Assembly (NCBI RefSeq): GCF_001427285.1
Contig: NZ_LMFV01000045.1
Coordinates: forward strand, 139,676-203,675
Direction: 5' to 3'
Source of the DNA: Mesorhizobium sp. Root552
Lineage (GTDB): Bacteria; Pseudomonadota; Alphaproteobacteria; Rhizobiales; Rhizobiaceae
Length of the DNA stretch: 64,000 nt
Positions 18,391-27,865 of this stretch are shown piece by piece. The stretch's first letter is position 1. Each line of letters begins with the position of its first letter. A model generated the notes under the pieces. It did no database searches. It worked only from the letters and a program-made list of their open reading frames with translations, and was not told the origin of the DNA. Both the position numbers and the translations under genes were made by a program.

Positions 18391-18598
18391 TGTCGATATT
18401 CCGCCGTTTTCCAATTTTTCGCTCGGGCAGGGGCAGACTATAGAGCAGGCTGGCTTCAAAAGGCCAATATTGCGCCGCCGCTTTTCAACAAATCGACTCC
18501 GGCATAAGGCTGCAACGCGGGTTGCTCCTTCAAGCTGCGGCCTCTATCAATGGGGGTGCCTCATCCCCTTGTTTCGTCAGCGAGTCGCTAGCCTCGAT

Positions 18599-21079
18599 AT
18601 GCCTGTCCGGATGCTTCGCTACATTTTTGCCCTGATGTTTGCGGTTGCGACACTCCTGCCGCAGACCGTATCGGCGCAGGACCAGGCGTCAGCCACAACG
18701 CCGCTCATCGCTGAACAGCAAAAAGCTCTCGACACACTTACGCGCAAGGCTGACGGGCTTGAAAAGCAGATCGACCTGGACAGGGAAGATGACGCCAAGC
18801 TGGTCGAAATACGTCTCGGATTGGAGGACGTTTCGCGCGAGGCGCTGCATAGCGCGCTAACCTTCAGACCCAGGCTTGCCGAAATAAATGCTAGGCTCGA
18901 ACAACTGGGCGCACCTCCTGCAGACGGGCAGCCGGCCGAACCGGACATCGTCAAGAACGAGCGCAGCGAACTGGCAGCCGAAAAAGCCCAGATCAACGGG
19001 GTGCTTGCTGCGGCGCAAAACCTTTCCCTGCGCAGCAGCGGGATAATCGACAGAATCGCCTTGATGCGCAGCGAGTTGTTCCGAAGCCTGCTGACCAAAC
19101 GCTATCAGCTCACCGACGCGCTGAGCGGTGAAGTGATATCCGATGCCAACCAGGAATTCCGTAACTTCGTAAGTTCGCTCTCATCGTGGATTTCGTTCGC
19201 TTTCAAGTTCAAATTCCAGGCAGTCGTCGTCGCCACTTTTCTGGCTTTGATCGCCGCGGCCGTGCTGTTGATCGGGGGACGGCGCCTGTTTGGCCGCTTG
19301 ATCGAAGCCGATCCGGCAGCGGACGAGCCATCGTATCTCAGCCGTCTCTCGGTTGCCTTCTGGTCGACACTGCTGCCCACCGCCGCCATGGGCGTGTTCT
19401 TTGCGGCGACCTACTTTTTCTTCAATTCTTCCAATGTGTTGCGTGGCGATATTGGTGTCTTTTTGAGCGCCGCGATGCTGATCCTCACCACAGTCTTCCT
19501 GGTGAACCGACTGGCGAATGCAGCGCTTGCGCCTGGTCTGCCGAACTGGCGGCTGATACCGGTCGAATCCGGCTCTGCCCGGTGGTTGGTGCATCTGGCG
19601 ACGGCGATGGCGGTAGTCGTCGGGATCAGCAACTTTTTGTCGGTCGTCAACGAGCAGATGGGTTCGCCGCTCTCGCTGACCATCGCGCGGAGTTTCATCG
19701 CCACGATCATCGTCGGCGTGATCCTGATCCTGATAGGGCTGGTGAAGCCGTTCAGGACCCATGAAGGTGTCTGGCGGCCTTGGCCGGCCTGGCTGCGCTA
19801 CAGCGCCTTCCTGCTCGGTGGTTTCACGATCGGCGCGGCGCTTTTTGGTTACATCGGACTTGCGCTTTTTGTCTCGCAGCAGGTGGTCGTCACCGGCACG
19901 ATCCTGATTACGGCCTATATCGGCTTTCTTTCGGCCAAAGCGATCGGCGAGGAGGGCGGTTTCGGCGGTTCGTCCGCCGGCCGTTGGCTTACGTCCAACG
20001 CCAATATCGAAGAAAGTACGCTCGACCAGTTCGGCCTTGCCGTCAGCGTCGCCCTCAACCTGCTGATCGTCGTGGTATTCCTGCCGCTGATCCTTCTGAT
20101 GTGGGGCTTCCAGCCCGGCGACATCCAGACCTGGGGCTACAAGCTGGCGACGGGCCTCAGCATCGGATCGGTGACGATATCCTTCACCGGCATCCTTTCA
20201 GGCCTTGTGGTCTTCGCCATCGGCTATTTCCTGACGCGCTGGTTCCAGGGCTGGCTCGACGGCTCCGTGATGGCTCGCGGCAAGGTGGATGCCGGCGTGC
20301 GAAACTCGATACGCCTGGCCGTGGGTTATGCAGGCGTCGCGGTGGCAGCGCTGGTCGGCATTTCGGCAGCGGGCATAGACCTTTCCAATCTTGCGCTGGT
20401 TGCCGGCGCACTTTCCCTCGGTATCGGCTTCGGTCTCCAGAACGTCGTCTCGAACTTTGTCTCCGGCCTCATCCTGCTGGCCGAGCGCCCGTTCAAGGTT
20501 GGCGACTGGATCGTGGCCGGCGATGTCAGCGGCACCGTCAGGAAGATCAGCGTGCGCGCGACCGAGATCGAGACCTTCCAGCGCCAATCGGTCATCCTTC
20601 CCAACTCCAACCTGATCAATGGCGCCGTCGGCAACTGGACGCATCGCAACAAGCTGGGTCGGGTCGAGATCAAGGTGGGCGTGGCCTATGGCAGCGACGT
20701 GAAGCGAGTGCACGAACTCCTGCTGGAAATAGCACGCAGCCATCCGATGGTTTTGAAAAATCCGGAGCCATTTGTGCAGTTCACCAATTTTGGGACAGCG
20801 GCTCTGGAGTTCGAGGTTCGCATCTATCTGGCGGATATCCTCAACGGTGGCGGTGTCCAGAACGATATCCGGTTCGCCATTCTCGATGCCTTCAACCGGG
20901 AGGGTATCGAGATACCATCGACGCCGCGCGCCGTCGTCGAAATGCCGAAGCTGGAACCTTGGCCGGGTGACGACGACAAGATGGAAGTGGAACACGCCGA
21001 GCGCGAACGGCTGAAGGCAGAGGCAGAGCAAAAGGCCCTCAAAAGCCGCCGCAAACCGCGAAAACCTGACCCTAATTAG
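18599..21079 (+). CDS. MscS-family mechanosensitive channel with DUF3772-type periplasmic domain
   Basis: The product (about 826 aa) begins with a signal peptide ending near VSAQDQ, then a coiled, charged periplasmic region (residues about 30-180) of the DUF3772 type. Around ten hydrophobic segments follow, and then the MscS core LALVAGALSLGIGFGLQNVVSNFVSGLILLAERPFKVGDWI with the glycine/alanine-rich pore helix. The C-terminus is a charged lysine-rich tail. Large MscS paralogues of this kind open under osmotic downshock. The start is uncertain between 18599 and 18611, as neither has a clear Shine-Dalgarno. It is divergent from soxB and not obviously part of the methyl-group metabolism. Confidence 0.88.
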   Translation: MPVRMLRYIFALMFAVATLLPQTVSAQDQASATTPLIAEQQKALDTLTRKADGLEKQIDLDREDDAKLVEIRLGLEDVSREALHSALTFRPRLAEINARLEQLGAPPADGQPAEPDIVKNERSELAAEKAQINGVLAAAQNLSLRSSGIIDRIALMRSELFRSLLTKRYQLTDALSGEVISDANQEFRNFVSSLSSWISFAFKFKFQAVVVATFLALIAAAVLLIGGRRLFGRLIEADPAADEPSYLSRLSVAFWSTLLPTAAMGVFFAATYFFFNSSNVLRGDIGVFLSAAMLILTTVFLVNRLANAALAPGLPNWRLIPVESGSARWLVHLATAMAVVVGISNFLSVVNEQMGSPLSLTIARSFIATIIVGVILILIGLVKPFRTHEGVWRPWPAWLRYSAFLLGGFTIGAALFGYIGLALFVSQQVVVTGTILITAYIGFLSAKAIGEEGGFGGSSAGRWLTSNANIEESTLDQFGLAVSVALNLLIVVVFLPLILLMWGFQPGDIQTWGYKLATGLSIGSVTISFTGILSGLVVFAIGYFLTRWFQGWLDGSVMARGKVDAGVRNSIRLAVGYAGVAVAALVGISAAGIDLSNLALVAGALSLGIGFGLQNVVSNFVSGLILLAERPFKVGDWIVAGDVSGTVRKISVRATEIETFQRQSVILPNSNLINGAVGNWTHRNKLGRVEIKVGVAYGSDVKRVHELLLEIARSHPMVLKNPEPFVQFTNFGTAALEFEVRIYLADILNGGGVQNDIRFAILDAFNREGIEIPSTPRAVVEMPKLEPWPGDDDKMEVEHAERERLKAEAEQKALKSRRKPRKPDPN

Positions 21080-21479
21080 GTCGGGAATTCATAATTCTCA
21101 TCGAACTGGTGTGAGGCCGTCTGGTCGGATACGCGAACAAAGAGCGCGGGAAATGTCATTCATTTTCAAGCTCTTTCGACAAGGTGGCCGGGCAGGTGGA
21201 CCACATCCCCTTACATCCGGCTGCAAGCGGCTACGCCGAACCGCTAGACCGATGAACCACATCGACATTCGCGCATCTCCTGCATCTTTTTGCCGTACCA
21301 GATGCCGTTTCGATCACATTTATGAGTCCACCACATAGCCCCCTGAACGTTTCCGAAACCAATTGCGGCATGAATGGGGCATTCAGTTGCGGTTCAGCTT
21401 CATTCTCCTATAAGCTTGTCCGCAATGGCGAAAACGCCTTGCAAGTGGCAACAGAGGCGGTGGCAACACCGGAAATGCA
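21080..21479. other. Noncoding stretch with promoter of the small periplasmic gene
   Basis: No convincing gene is seen in these 400 bases; a 75-codon frame at 21111-21338 has no family resemblance or ribosome-binding site. The last 100 bases carry a promoter-like arrangement described separately. Confidence 0.5.
21382..21415 (+). promoter_or_regulatory. Candidate response-regulator-type promoter
   Basis: Two direct TTCAG repeats at 21382 and 21393 lie 11 bases apart, one helical turn, as in OmpR-family response regulator sites. They are followed 12 bases later by TATAAG (21410-21415), a good -10 element. A conventional -35 is weak, which fits activator dependence. It would drive the small periplasmic protein that starts at 21480. 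Confidence 0.4.
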
Positions 21480-21743
21480 ATGTTGAAGTCACTGATCACC
21501 GGCACAATGCTGTTGGCCGCGAGCGGCGCGGCTTTCGCAGCAAGCGCCGTCAACAAGGACGCGGAGACGCGTACGCTTGTCGTTACCGAAGGCGGTAGCA
21601 AGTCCGAGCTGGCGCTGGCGGCGGGCGAGACAGTGGAATTCTGCCCGAGCGGCTGCTTCGTTACCCTTCCTAACGGTGACCTGGAAGCCTTGACCGGCTC
21701 TGAAACAGTCGAGATTTCCGGCGGTGTCGCGAAGGTAAAATAA
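21480..21743 (+). CDS. Small exported protein of unknown function
   Basis: The 87-residue product has a clear signal peptide (LITGTMLLAASGAAFAASA) cleaved near residue 20-22. The mature domain of about 65 residues contains two cysteines four residues apart (FCPSGCF), suggesting one disulfide, and alternating hydrophobic beta-strand pattern. I do not recognise the family. It has its own promoter-like region and is followed by a strong terminator, so it is a monocistronic periplasmic protein. Many rhizobial small exported proteins look like this. Confidence 0.75.
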   Translation: MLKSLITGTMLLAASGAAFAASAVNKDAETRTLVVTEGGSKSELALAAGETVEFCPSGCFVTLPNGDLEALTGSETVEISGGVAKVK

Positions 21744-21770
21744 TCGATCGCGATTTTGTCGCGAGCTGGC

Positions 21771-21797
21771 AAGGCCGGGCAATCGCCCGGCCTTTTA
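21771..21797 (+). terminator. Rho-independent terminator
   Basis: A perfect 10-base-pair stem AAGGCCGGGC / GCCCGGCCTT with an AATC loop is followed by TTA. It lies 28 bases after the stop of the small exported protein and insulates the downstream seven-gene cassette. Confidence 0.85.
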
Positions 21798-21962
21798 TCG
21801 TTTTGAGCAAGATATGCTTAACGATACCGCCTGAAATCCGATCAGCCTTTCGGCTCTCGTCCAGGCTTCTTAACGTTCGCTTGGCCCCTCGCCGCTATAT
21901 CGGCAGCGGGCAGGCAACAGACTGGGGCAGCGAACATGGACGTGCGGTCGGAAAGGAATGCA

Positions 21963-23375
21963 ATGCCGCTTGCCGTCGATCTCGACGGCACGTTGATCGC
22001 GACCGATCTTCTTTGGGAAGGCCTGTTCGCGCTGCTGAGAAAGAACCCACTTTACCTGTTTCTCGTCCCACTTTGGCTTGCCGGTGGCCCCGCACGCCTG
22101 AAACAGGAAATCGCGGAAAGGGTCGACATCGACGCCGGATCTCTGCCCTATCGGGAACCCTTGCTGGCGCGGTTGCAAACCGATCACGCCGATGGCCGCA
22201 AGATCGTCCTGGCGACAGGCACGCCCCGCAAGTTCGCGGAAGCGGTTGCGGCGCATCTCGGCATCTTCGACCATGTCCTTGCAACCGACGGGCCGCATAA
22301 CCTGACTTCATCGCGCAAGCGCGAGGCGCTCGTCGCCGCCTATGGTGACGGCGGTTTCGACTACGCAGGAAACAGCCGCCACGACCTCGATGTCTTCGAT
22401 GCCGCGCGCACCGCGATTGTCGTGGCGCCGGATCGCCGTGCCGCACGTTGGCAGGCCAGGCATGACTGCGAGGCGATGGCTGGAACGAAGCCGACACTGA
22501 AAACCATCTTGAGGATGCTGCGCTGCCACCAATGGCTCAAGAACGGATTGATCGCCGTTCCGATGGTGCTGTCGCATGAATATCTGAATGTGCAGATGGT
22601 CATTCAATGCATGCTCGCGATCGTGTCGTTCAGCGCGGTGGCTTCGGCAATCTATATTCTCAACGATTTTTTCGACCTCTCGCTCGATCGCCAGCATCCG
22701 ACCAAACGCAACCGGCCGTTTGCGAGTGGCGCACTATCCATTCCGTTCGGCATGTGGTCGATCGTCGGCCTGCTTGGCGTCGGCCTCGGTTCCGCGCTTT
22801 TGCTGCCGGCCGAGTTCCTGATCGTATTGGGCGGCTACCTCGTCATCACGACGGCCTATTCGCTTTCGCTTAAGCGCATGCTTTTGATCGACGTGTTGAC
22901 GCTGGCCGGCCTCTACACGATCCGCGTGGTGGCAGGGGCTGCCGCCACGGGCACCGATGTTTCGTTCTGGCTTTTGGCGTTCTCGATCTTCTTCTTCCTG
23001 TCGCTTGCTTTGGTGAAACGCTTCGTGGAACTGCGCTCCACAAGCCTGATCGCAGGAGAGCGCATCGCCGGGCGTGGCTATCGCTACGAAGACCAGGAAA
23101 TCGTCGCCCAGGCGGGTATGGCCTCGGCATTCTCTTCCGCGCTCGTACTTGCGCTTTACCTGGACAGTACCGCCATACGCGAACTCTACGCGCACCCCTG
23201 GATGATGTGGCCGTTGCCGCCTATCGTGCTCTACATGACCATGCGCGTCTGGATCCTCGCCCGCAGGGACGAGATGCACGATGACCCGGTCGTCTTCGTC
23301 ATTCGCGATTGGCGCAGCCAGATCGTTATCGTCGCCGGCGCACTGCTTCTGGTCGTGGGAAGTTTGTGGCCATGA
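21963..23375 (+). CDS. HAD-phosphatase / UbiA-type prenyltransferase fusion (decaprenyl-phosphate phosphoribosyltransferase-like)
   Basis: The protein of about 470 residues has two parts. The first 190 residues are HAD-like: PLAVDLDGTLIATD holds the DxDGT nucleophile motif, VLATGTPRKFA is motif II, and YAGNSRHDLDVF resembles motif III-IV. The rest is a polytopic UbiA domain with the prenyl-diphosphate motif NDFFDLSLDRQHPTKRNRPFASG and about eight membrane segments. UbiA relatives of this branch attach phosphoribose from PRPP to polyprenyl phosphate, and the HAD part could then remove the 5-phosphate. ATG 21963 has AAGGA 5 bases upstream; ATG 21936 is an alternative. It overlaps the DprE1-like gene by ATGA. 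Confidence 0.82.
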   Translation: MPLAVDLDGTLIATDLLWEGLFALLRKNPLYLFLVPLWLAGGPARLKQEIAERVDIDAGSLPYREPLLARLQTDHADGRKIVLATGTPRKFAEAVAAHLGIFDHVLATDGPHNLTSSRKREALVAAYGDGGFDYAGNSRHDLDVFDAARTAIVVAPDRRAARWQARHDCEAMAGTKPTLKTILRMLRCHQWLKNGLIAVPMVLSHEYLNVQMVIQCMLAIVSFSAVASAIYILNDFFDLSLDRQHPTKRNRPFASGALSIPFGMWSIVGLLGVGLGSALLLPAEFLIVLGGYLVITTAYSLSLKRMLLIDVLTLAGLYTIRVVAGAAATGTDVSFWLLAFSIFFFLSLALVKRFVELRSTSLIAGERIAGRGYRYEDQEIVAQAGMASAFSSALVLALYLDSTAIRELYAHPWMMWPLPPIVLYMTMRVWILARRDEMHDDPVVFVIRDWRSQIVIVAGALLLVVGSLWP

Positions 23376-24730
23376 AACGCTCCAGTGCCTATTCGAGCTT
23401 TGGGCGGGCAACGCCGCCAGCACCGGAAGCCATGACGGCAAGCGATGCAATCGAGTTGCTGAAGTCCGGCAAAGTGGCGGACAACTCCTTGTTGGGCTAC
23501 GGCAATGGCCGCTCCTATGGTGATTCCTGCCAGAACCTGACCGGGACGGTGGTGGACATGCGCACTCTCAAGAGCTTGCGCGCGTTCGACCCTGAAACGG
23601 GCTTGCTGGAAGCCGATGCCGGCATGCTTTTGTCGGATGTCATCGGGTTTGCAGCGCCTTTCGGGTATTTCCCGGCGGTTGTGCCAGGCACGCAGTTGGT
23701 TACCCTGGGTGGCGCCATCGCCAATGATGTCCACGGCAAGAACCACCATCGGCGCGGCACATTCGGATGCCATGTCGAAGCTCTTACTTTGCTGCGCTCG
23801 GATGGGCAGACATACCGTTGCTCGCAGGTGGAGAACACACGCCTTTTCTGGGCGACCATCGGGGGCATGGGGCTGACAGGCCTGATCTTGTCCGCGTCGA
23901 TCCGCTTGATGCGGGTGCCGTCGCTCGACATCACCGAGCAGGTGACGCCGTTTCGAAACACTGCCGAGTTCTTCGACCTGGCCGAGACTGCGGACCAGGA
24001 CAATGAGTACGCGGTGGCCTGGATCGACCAACTGGCGAGTGGCAGCAAGGCCGGCCGCGGTTTGCTGTTCACCGGAAACCACGCCGAGACAGGGGCAAGG
24101 GCGGCCAACGATTCCTCCGGCGGGCTGCGGGTTCCGTTCCAGCCGTCTTTCACGGCGCTCAATCGCCCGTTCCTGCGTGTGTTCAACAGTGCCTACCGAT
24201 GGAGCAAGGGACGGTCGACGCAGCCGCGCCAAAGCGGTTATCAAGGGTTTTTCTTCCCGCTCGACGGTGTTCGGGACTGGAACCTGCTTTATGGACCAAG
24301 CGGCCTGTTCCAGCATCAAAGCGTTGTGCCCGAAGCCTTGGCCCGCGAAGTGGTGCCCGCCTTGCTGGAAGCGACCAGACGGGCAGGGCAGGGCTCGTTC
24401 CTCACCGTTTTGAAGCGCTTCGGCTCGATGCGCTCGCCAGCGCTTCTGTCATTTCCGCGCCCCGGCTACACGCTGACGCTTGATTTTCCCAATCGTGGCG
24501 AGCCGACGCTGAAGCTGCTGGCTGAGCTTGACGACATCACGGTCAGGGCCGGCGGCGCGGTCAATCCCTACAAGGATGCGCGCATGAGCGCAGAGACATT
24601 CGCGGCTTCCTTCCCCGATTGGCGCAGGCTGGAATCGGCGCGTGACCCGGCTTTTCGATCTTCGTTCTGGGCGCGGACGGCTGGCCGGCTGGGAACGAAT
24701 GGAGCGAGCCTTGTAGAAGCTGCCGAATAG
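23372..24730 (+). CDS. FAD-binding oxidase of the DprE1 type (polyprenyl-phosphoribose 2-epimerase oxidase subunit)
   Basis: The 452-residue flavoprotein has the VAO-family FAD motif LGYGNGRSYGDSCQN and the block PGTQLVTLGGAIANDVHGKNHH, both typical of DprE1. The C-terminal half (FLTVLKRFG, FPRPGYTLTLDFPN, YKDARMSAETF) matches the ALO/DprE1 substrate domain. In mycobacteria DprE1 oxidises C2 of decaprenylphosphoryl ribose to a keto sugar, later reduced to arabinose by DprE2. Translational coupling to the UbiA-type gene (ATGA) supports the same lipid-linked substrate. The exact sugar made here is inferred. Confidence 0.85.
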   Translation: MKRSSAYSSFGRATPPAPEAMTASDAIELLKSGKVADNSLLGYGNGRSYGDSCQNLTGTVVDMRTLKSLRAFDPETGLLEADAGMLLSDVIGFAAPFGYFPAVVPGTQLVTLGGAIANDVHGKNHHRRGTFGCHVEALTLLRSDGQTYRCSQVENTRLFWATIGGMGLTGLILSASIRLMRVPSLDITEQVTPFRNTAEFFDLAETADQDNEYAVAWIDQLASGSKAGRGLLFTGNHAETGARAANDSSGGLRVPFQPSFTALNRPFLRVFNSAYRWSKGRSTQPRQSGYQGFFFPLDGVRDWNLLYGPSGLFQHQSVVPEALAREVVPALLEATRRAGQGSFLTVLKRFGSMRSPALLSFPRPGYTLTLDFPNRGEPTLKLLAELDDITVRAGGAVNPYKDARMSAETFAASFPDWRRLESARDPAFRSSFWARTAGRLGTNGASLVEAAE

Positions 24731-24766
24731 TCAGGATTTGAATTGCTGCCGGTAGAAACGCAGCTA

Positions 24767-24833
24767 CCAAGCAATTTAATAAAAATATTCGCGCTGCTTC
24801 ACGGAATATTTTTCTGTTCCCAGTATTGCTTGG
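24767..24833. promoter_or_regulatory. Nested AT-rich inverted repeats before the SMR-like gene
   Basis: Outer arms CCAAGCAAT (24767-24775) and ATTGCTTGG (24825-24833) enclose inner arms AAAAATATTC (24781-24790) and GAATATTTTT (24804-24813) around a 13-base loop. The whole can form one long interrupted hairpin, ending 17 bases before the next ATG. It could attenuate transcription or mask the leader; it is much more AT-rich than its surroundings. Confidence 0.5.
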
Positions 24834-24850
24834 AGCGACATGGGACGAAC

Positions 24851-25297
24851 ATGAAATACTTGGCTTTCATTCTCTTTACGGTGATGACCAACGCTGCAGC
24901 GCAACTGATGCTGAAGCAGGGCATGATGTCGCTTGGCCCGATTTCATTTGAAGGGGTCAATCCACTGGTGAGGCTGCTGCAGATCGTGTTCAGCCCGTGG
25001 GTATTCCTCGGCCTTTGCACATTCGTCGTTTCGATGGCGTCGCACCTTTACGTGCTGTCCAAGGTCGAACTGTCCTTCGCCTACCCGTTCCTCAGCCTTG
25101 CTTATGTGGCGGTGGCGGTTTTTGCCTATTTCGTCTTCCGCGAGGACCTCAATAGCTGGCGTATCGCCGGCATCGCCTTCATCTGCGTCGGCACGGTGCT
25201 GATCGCGCAGAGCGGCCGCGAAAGCGGAGCAGGGCACGACGAGGTCACGGCCGCTCAATCCACTGACAAGATTACCACCAGCGAGATCATACGATGA
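24851..25297 (+). CDS. Small multidrug-resistance / EamA-like membrane protein, candidate lipid-sugar flippase
   Basis: The 148-residue protein has four hydrophobic segments: residues about 1-21, 46-70, 72-94 and 98-116. The motif AYPFLSLAYVAVAVFAYFVFRE is the SMR/ArnE-ArnF signature, with a hydrophilic tail of about 30 residues. Such proteins transport small cations or flip polyprenyl-phosphate-linked sugars such as aminoarabinose. Its position between the DprE1-like and SDR genes favours the flippase role. Its stop overlaps the SDR start (ATGA). The 119 bases upstream contain the nested hairpin. Confidence 0.75.
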   Translation: MKYLAFILFTVMTNAAAQLMLKQGMMSLGPISFEGVNPLVRLLQIVFSPWVFLGLCTFVVSMASHLYVLSKVELSFAYPFLSLAYVAVAVFAYFVFREDLNSWRIAGIAFICVGTVLIAQSGRESGAGHDEVTAAQSTDKITTSEIIR

Positions 25298-26301
25298 AAC
25301 ACGTTATCTTTGGCGGTGACGGATTTGTTGGCCGTCACCTTGCTCCCAAGCTGCTTGCGGACGGGGCTGAAGTGGTCGTGGCCGATATCGTGAAAAGCGA
25401 TCTCAAGCACTACCGCTCCGCCCGTTTCGTGGAGTGCGATGTTACCGATGCGACTTCAGTTGAAGCGGTTGGCATCAAGCCCGACGACATGGTCTACAAC
25501 CTGTCGGCCAAGATGCTGTCCCCGATCCAGACGCGGGCGAAGCGGCACGACTTCTTCTTTCCGGTGAACTATTACGGCACGCTTCACATCATTGAGGCGA
25601 TGGATGCCGCCGGTGCGTCAAAGCTGGTGCATTTCACCACCGACATGATCTACGGCCACACCGTCGTGACGCCGATGACGGAAGACCACCCGGTCGCGCC
25701 ACTTGGCGAATACGGCCTTTCCAAGCAGATGACAGAGGAGCTGGCCGCGGAATGGCGCAAGCGCGGCATGCAGATTTCGCTGTTCCGCCCACGCCTCATC
25801 ATCGGCCCCGGACGGCTTGGCATCCTGGAAAAGCTGTTCAAGCTGATCGACATGAACCTGCCGGTGCCGATGATCGGCTCGGGGAAAAACCCCTACCAGT
25901 TCATCTCGGTGTTCGACTGCGCCGAAGCCGCCAGGGCGGCGTGGAAGGCGGGTGTGCCGGATGAGGCCTACAATCTGGGCTCACTCAATCCGCCGCCGGT
26001 CAGGAGGCTGCTGGGCGACCTGATCAAACATGCAGGGTCGAAGTCGCTTCTCATTCCGACTCCCGGCTGGGCGGTAAAGCGCACGCTCGATCTGTTCGAC
26101 CTGGTGAACATGCCGATCATGGACCCGGAGCAGTACCTGATTGCCGACGAGGAATGCGTGCTCGACGTATCGAAGGCAAAGCGGCAACTGGGCTGGGTGC
26201 CGCAGCACCGCGACGAGGACATGCTGATTGCCGCCTACAGAGAGTATCGCGGCAAGAAGGACGGGCAAAAAGTCGCCGCACGGCACGTCCCGGCCGAATA
26301 G
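25294..26301 (+). CDS. Extended short-chain dehydrogenase / NAD-dependent epimerase
   Basis: The 335-residue protein has the Rossmann motif VIFGGDGFVGRHL at residues 4-16, the DV block and the catalytic YGLSK (Tyr-x3-Lys), with FTTDMIYG before it. Extended SDRs of this type act on nucleotide- or lipid-linked sugars. In this cassette it might reduce the keto sugar produced by the DprE1-like oxidase, replacing the classical DprE2, which is absent here, or epimerise another carbon. Reaction inferred from neighbours only. Confidence 0.78.
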   Translation: MKHVIFGGDGFVGRHLAPKLLADGAEVVVADIVKSDLKHYRSARFVECDVTDATSVEAVGIKPDDMVYNLSAKMLSPIQTRAKRHDFFFPVNYYGTLHIIEAMDAAGASKLVHFTTDMIYGHTVVTPMTEDHPVAPLGEYGLSKQMTEELAAEWRKRGMQISLFRPRLIIGPGRLGILEKLFKLIDMNLPVPMIGSGKNPYQFISVFDCAEAARAAWKAGVPDEAYNLGSLNPPPVRRLLGDLIKHAGSKSLLIPTPGWAVKRTLDLFDLVNMPIMDPEQYLIADEECVLDVSKAKRQLGWVPQHRDEDMLIAAYREYRGKKDGQKVAARHVPAE

Positions 26302-26361
26302 TTTCATTTCGTGCGACGCAGGCTGCGGATTGCCGGCGGCGCAAGCAGACAGGAGTATCGG

Positions 26362-27834
26362 ATGACCGTCATGACCAAACCTGAACAGTCGAAAGCCCGC
26401 GCCGTCGTGACCGCACCCGGCCTGTCGTCGGACGTTGCGCGAAAGCCGGACCTGATCAGCGTCGAACAGGCGAAGGCAATGGACGTTGCCCGCATCACCG
26501 ACCTGTTCAAGGCGCATATAAATCCCGGCCAGCTCCACTTCATGAAGTTGCTCGGCTTTCACAAGATCAAGATCGAACGCGCCGAAGGCATGTTCTACAT
26601 CGACCAGAACGGCCGCAAGATCCTCGATTTCTTCGGCGGGTTCGGATCGCTGGCATTCGGCCACAATCATCCGCGCATCCTGGAGACGCGCCGGAAATTC
26701 CAGGAAGAGAAGCGGCAGGAAATCGCCATCGCCTTCATGTCGCAATATGCGGCGGCCCTGGCGCACAATATCGCCGCGTGTTCGCCCGGCGACCTCGACA
26801 TGGTTTTCCTCGGCTCGTCCGGTTCGGAAGCGATGGAGGCTGCGGTGAAGCTCGCCGAACGCGCGGCAGGACCGAAGCGGCCGAAGATCGTCTATGCCGA
26901 GAATTCGTTCCACGGCAAGACCAAGGGCGTGCTGACCATCACCGATGGCCAGCTCTACCGCGGCGATTTCAAGCTGATGGACAACACGGCGCGCGTTCCC
27001 TTCGGCGATATCGACGCGGTCGAGCGCCTGTTCCGCGCCGATCCGGAAGTCGGCGCCATCGTGCTGGAAACCATCCAGGGCGGCGGCGGCATCATCCAGG
27101 CGCCTGCCGAATACTGGCAGAAGCTGCGCGCTTTGTGCGACCAGTACGGCGTGCTTTGGGTGGCGGACGAGGTGCAGTGCGGCTATGGCCGCTCGGGACG
27201 CTTCTATGCGTTCGAGCACTATGGCGTGGTGCCGGACATCACTGCCCTTGCCAAGTCGCTGGGCGCCGGCAAGGCGGCGGTCGGCGCAATGATTGCCAAG
27301 CGCGACGTCTACATGAAGGCCTACGGCACGCCTAAGACGGCGATGATCCATGCCCAGGCTACGTTCGGCGGCATGGGCGAAGCCTGCGTCACGGCCATCG
27401 AAGGGCTAAACGTGCTCTACGACGAAGGCCTGATCGACAACGCCGCCGACACCGGCGCCTATCTGCTTGAGCGCTTGCAGGCGGTGCAGACAAAGCATCC
27501 CAAGATCATCAAGGATGTTCGCGGCAAGGGCTTCATGGTGGGCCTGGAGTTCCACGACTTCTCGCAGACGCTGCCGATGGTGCTACGGCCAATCGTCAGC
27601 GTTCTGGACGAGAAGCTCAAAGGCTCGCTGTCGGGCTTTGTCGGCGCGCTGCTGCTTCGCGACTACGATGTGCTGGTGGCCTTCACCGAGTACAACCGCA
27701 ACGTCATCCGGCTGGAGCCGCCGCTGATTTGCCGGCGTGAACATGTCGACCGCTTTATCGATGCGCTGGATGGCCTGCTGTCGCGCGGCATCATCGCGAT
27801 CGTCAAGGACTTCGTGAAAAGCCAGGTGAAGTGA
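26362..27834 (+). CDS. Class III pyridoxal-phosphate aminotransferase
   Basis: The 490-residue enzyme has the class III features FFGGFGSLAFGHNHPRI, GSSGSEAMEAAVKLAER (cofactor phosphate loop), VADEVQCGYGRSGRFYAFE and the lysine in ITALAKSLGAGKAAVGA (Lys about 298). ATG 26362 is preceded by AGGAG at 7 bases. Relatives include ornithine/acetylornithine, HpnO hopanoid and sugar aminotransferases. Placed after an oxidase that makes a keto sugar on a lipid carrier, it may aminate that keto group, although amination of another acceptor is equally allowed by the sequence. The N-terminal 50 residues are an extension relative to short class III enzymes. Confidence 0.83.
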   Translation: MTVMTKPEQSKARAVVTAPGLSSDVARKPDLISVEQAKAMDVARITDLFKAHINPGQLHFMKLLGFHKIKIERAEGMFYIDQNGRKILDFFGGFGSLAFGHNHPRILETRRKFQEEKRQEIAIAFMSQYAAALAHNIAACSPGDLDMVFLGSSGSEAMEAAVKLAERAAGPKRPKIVYAENSFHGKTKGVLTITDGQLYRGDFKLMDNTARVPFGDIDAVERLFRADPEVGAIVLETIQGGGGIIQAPAEYWQKLRALCDQYGVLWVADEVQCGYGRSGRFYAFEHYGVVPDITALAKSLGAGKAAVGAMIAKRDVYMKAYGTPKTAMIHAQATFGGMGEACVTAIEGLNVLYDEGLIDNAADTGAYLLERLQAVQTKHPKIIKDVRGKGFMVGLEFHDFSQTLPMVLRPIVSVLDEKLKGSLSGFVGALLLRDYDVLVAFTEYNRNVIRLEPPLICRREHVDRFIDALDGLLSRGIIAIVKDFVKSQVK

Positions 27835-27865
27835 TGTCAGTGCGTGAACGCTTGGAGGCGCGGCG

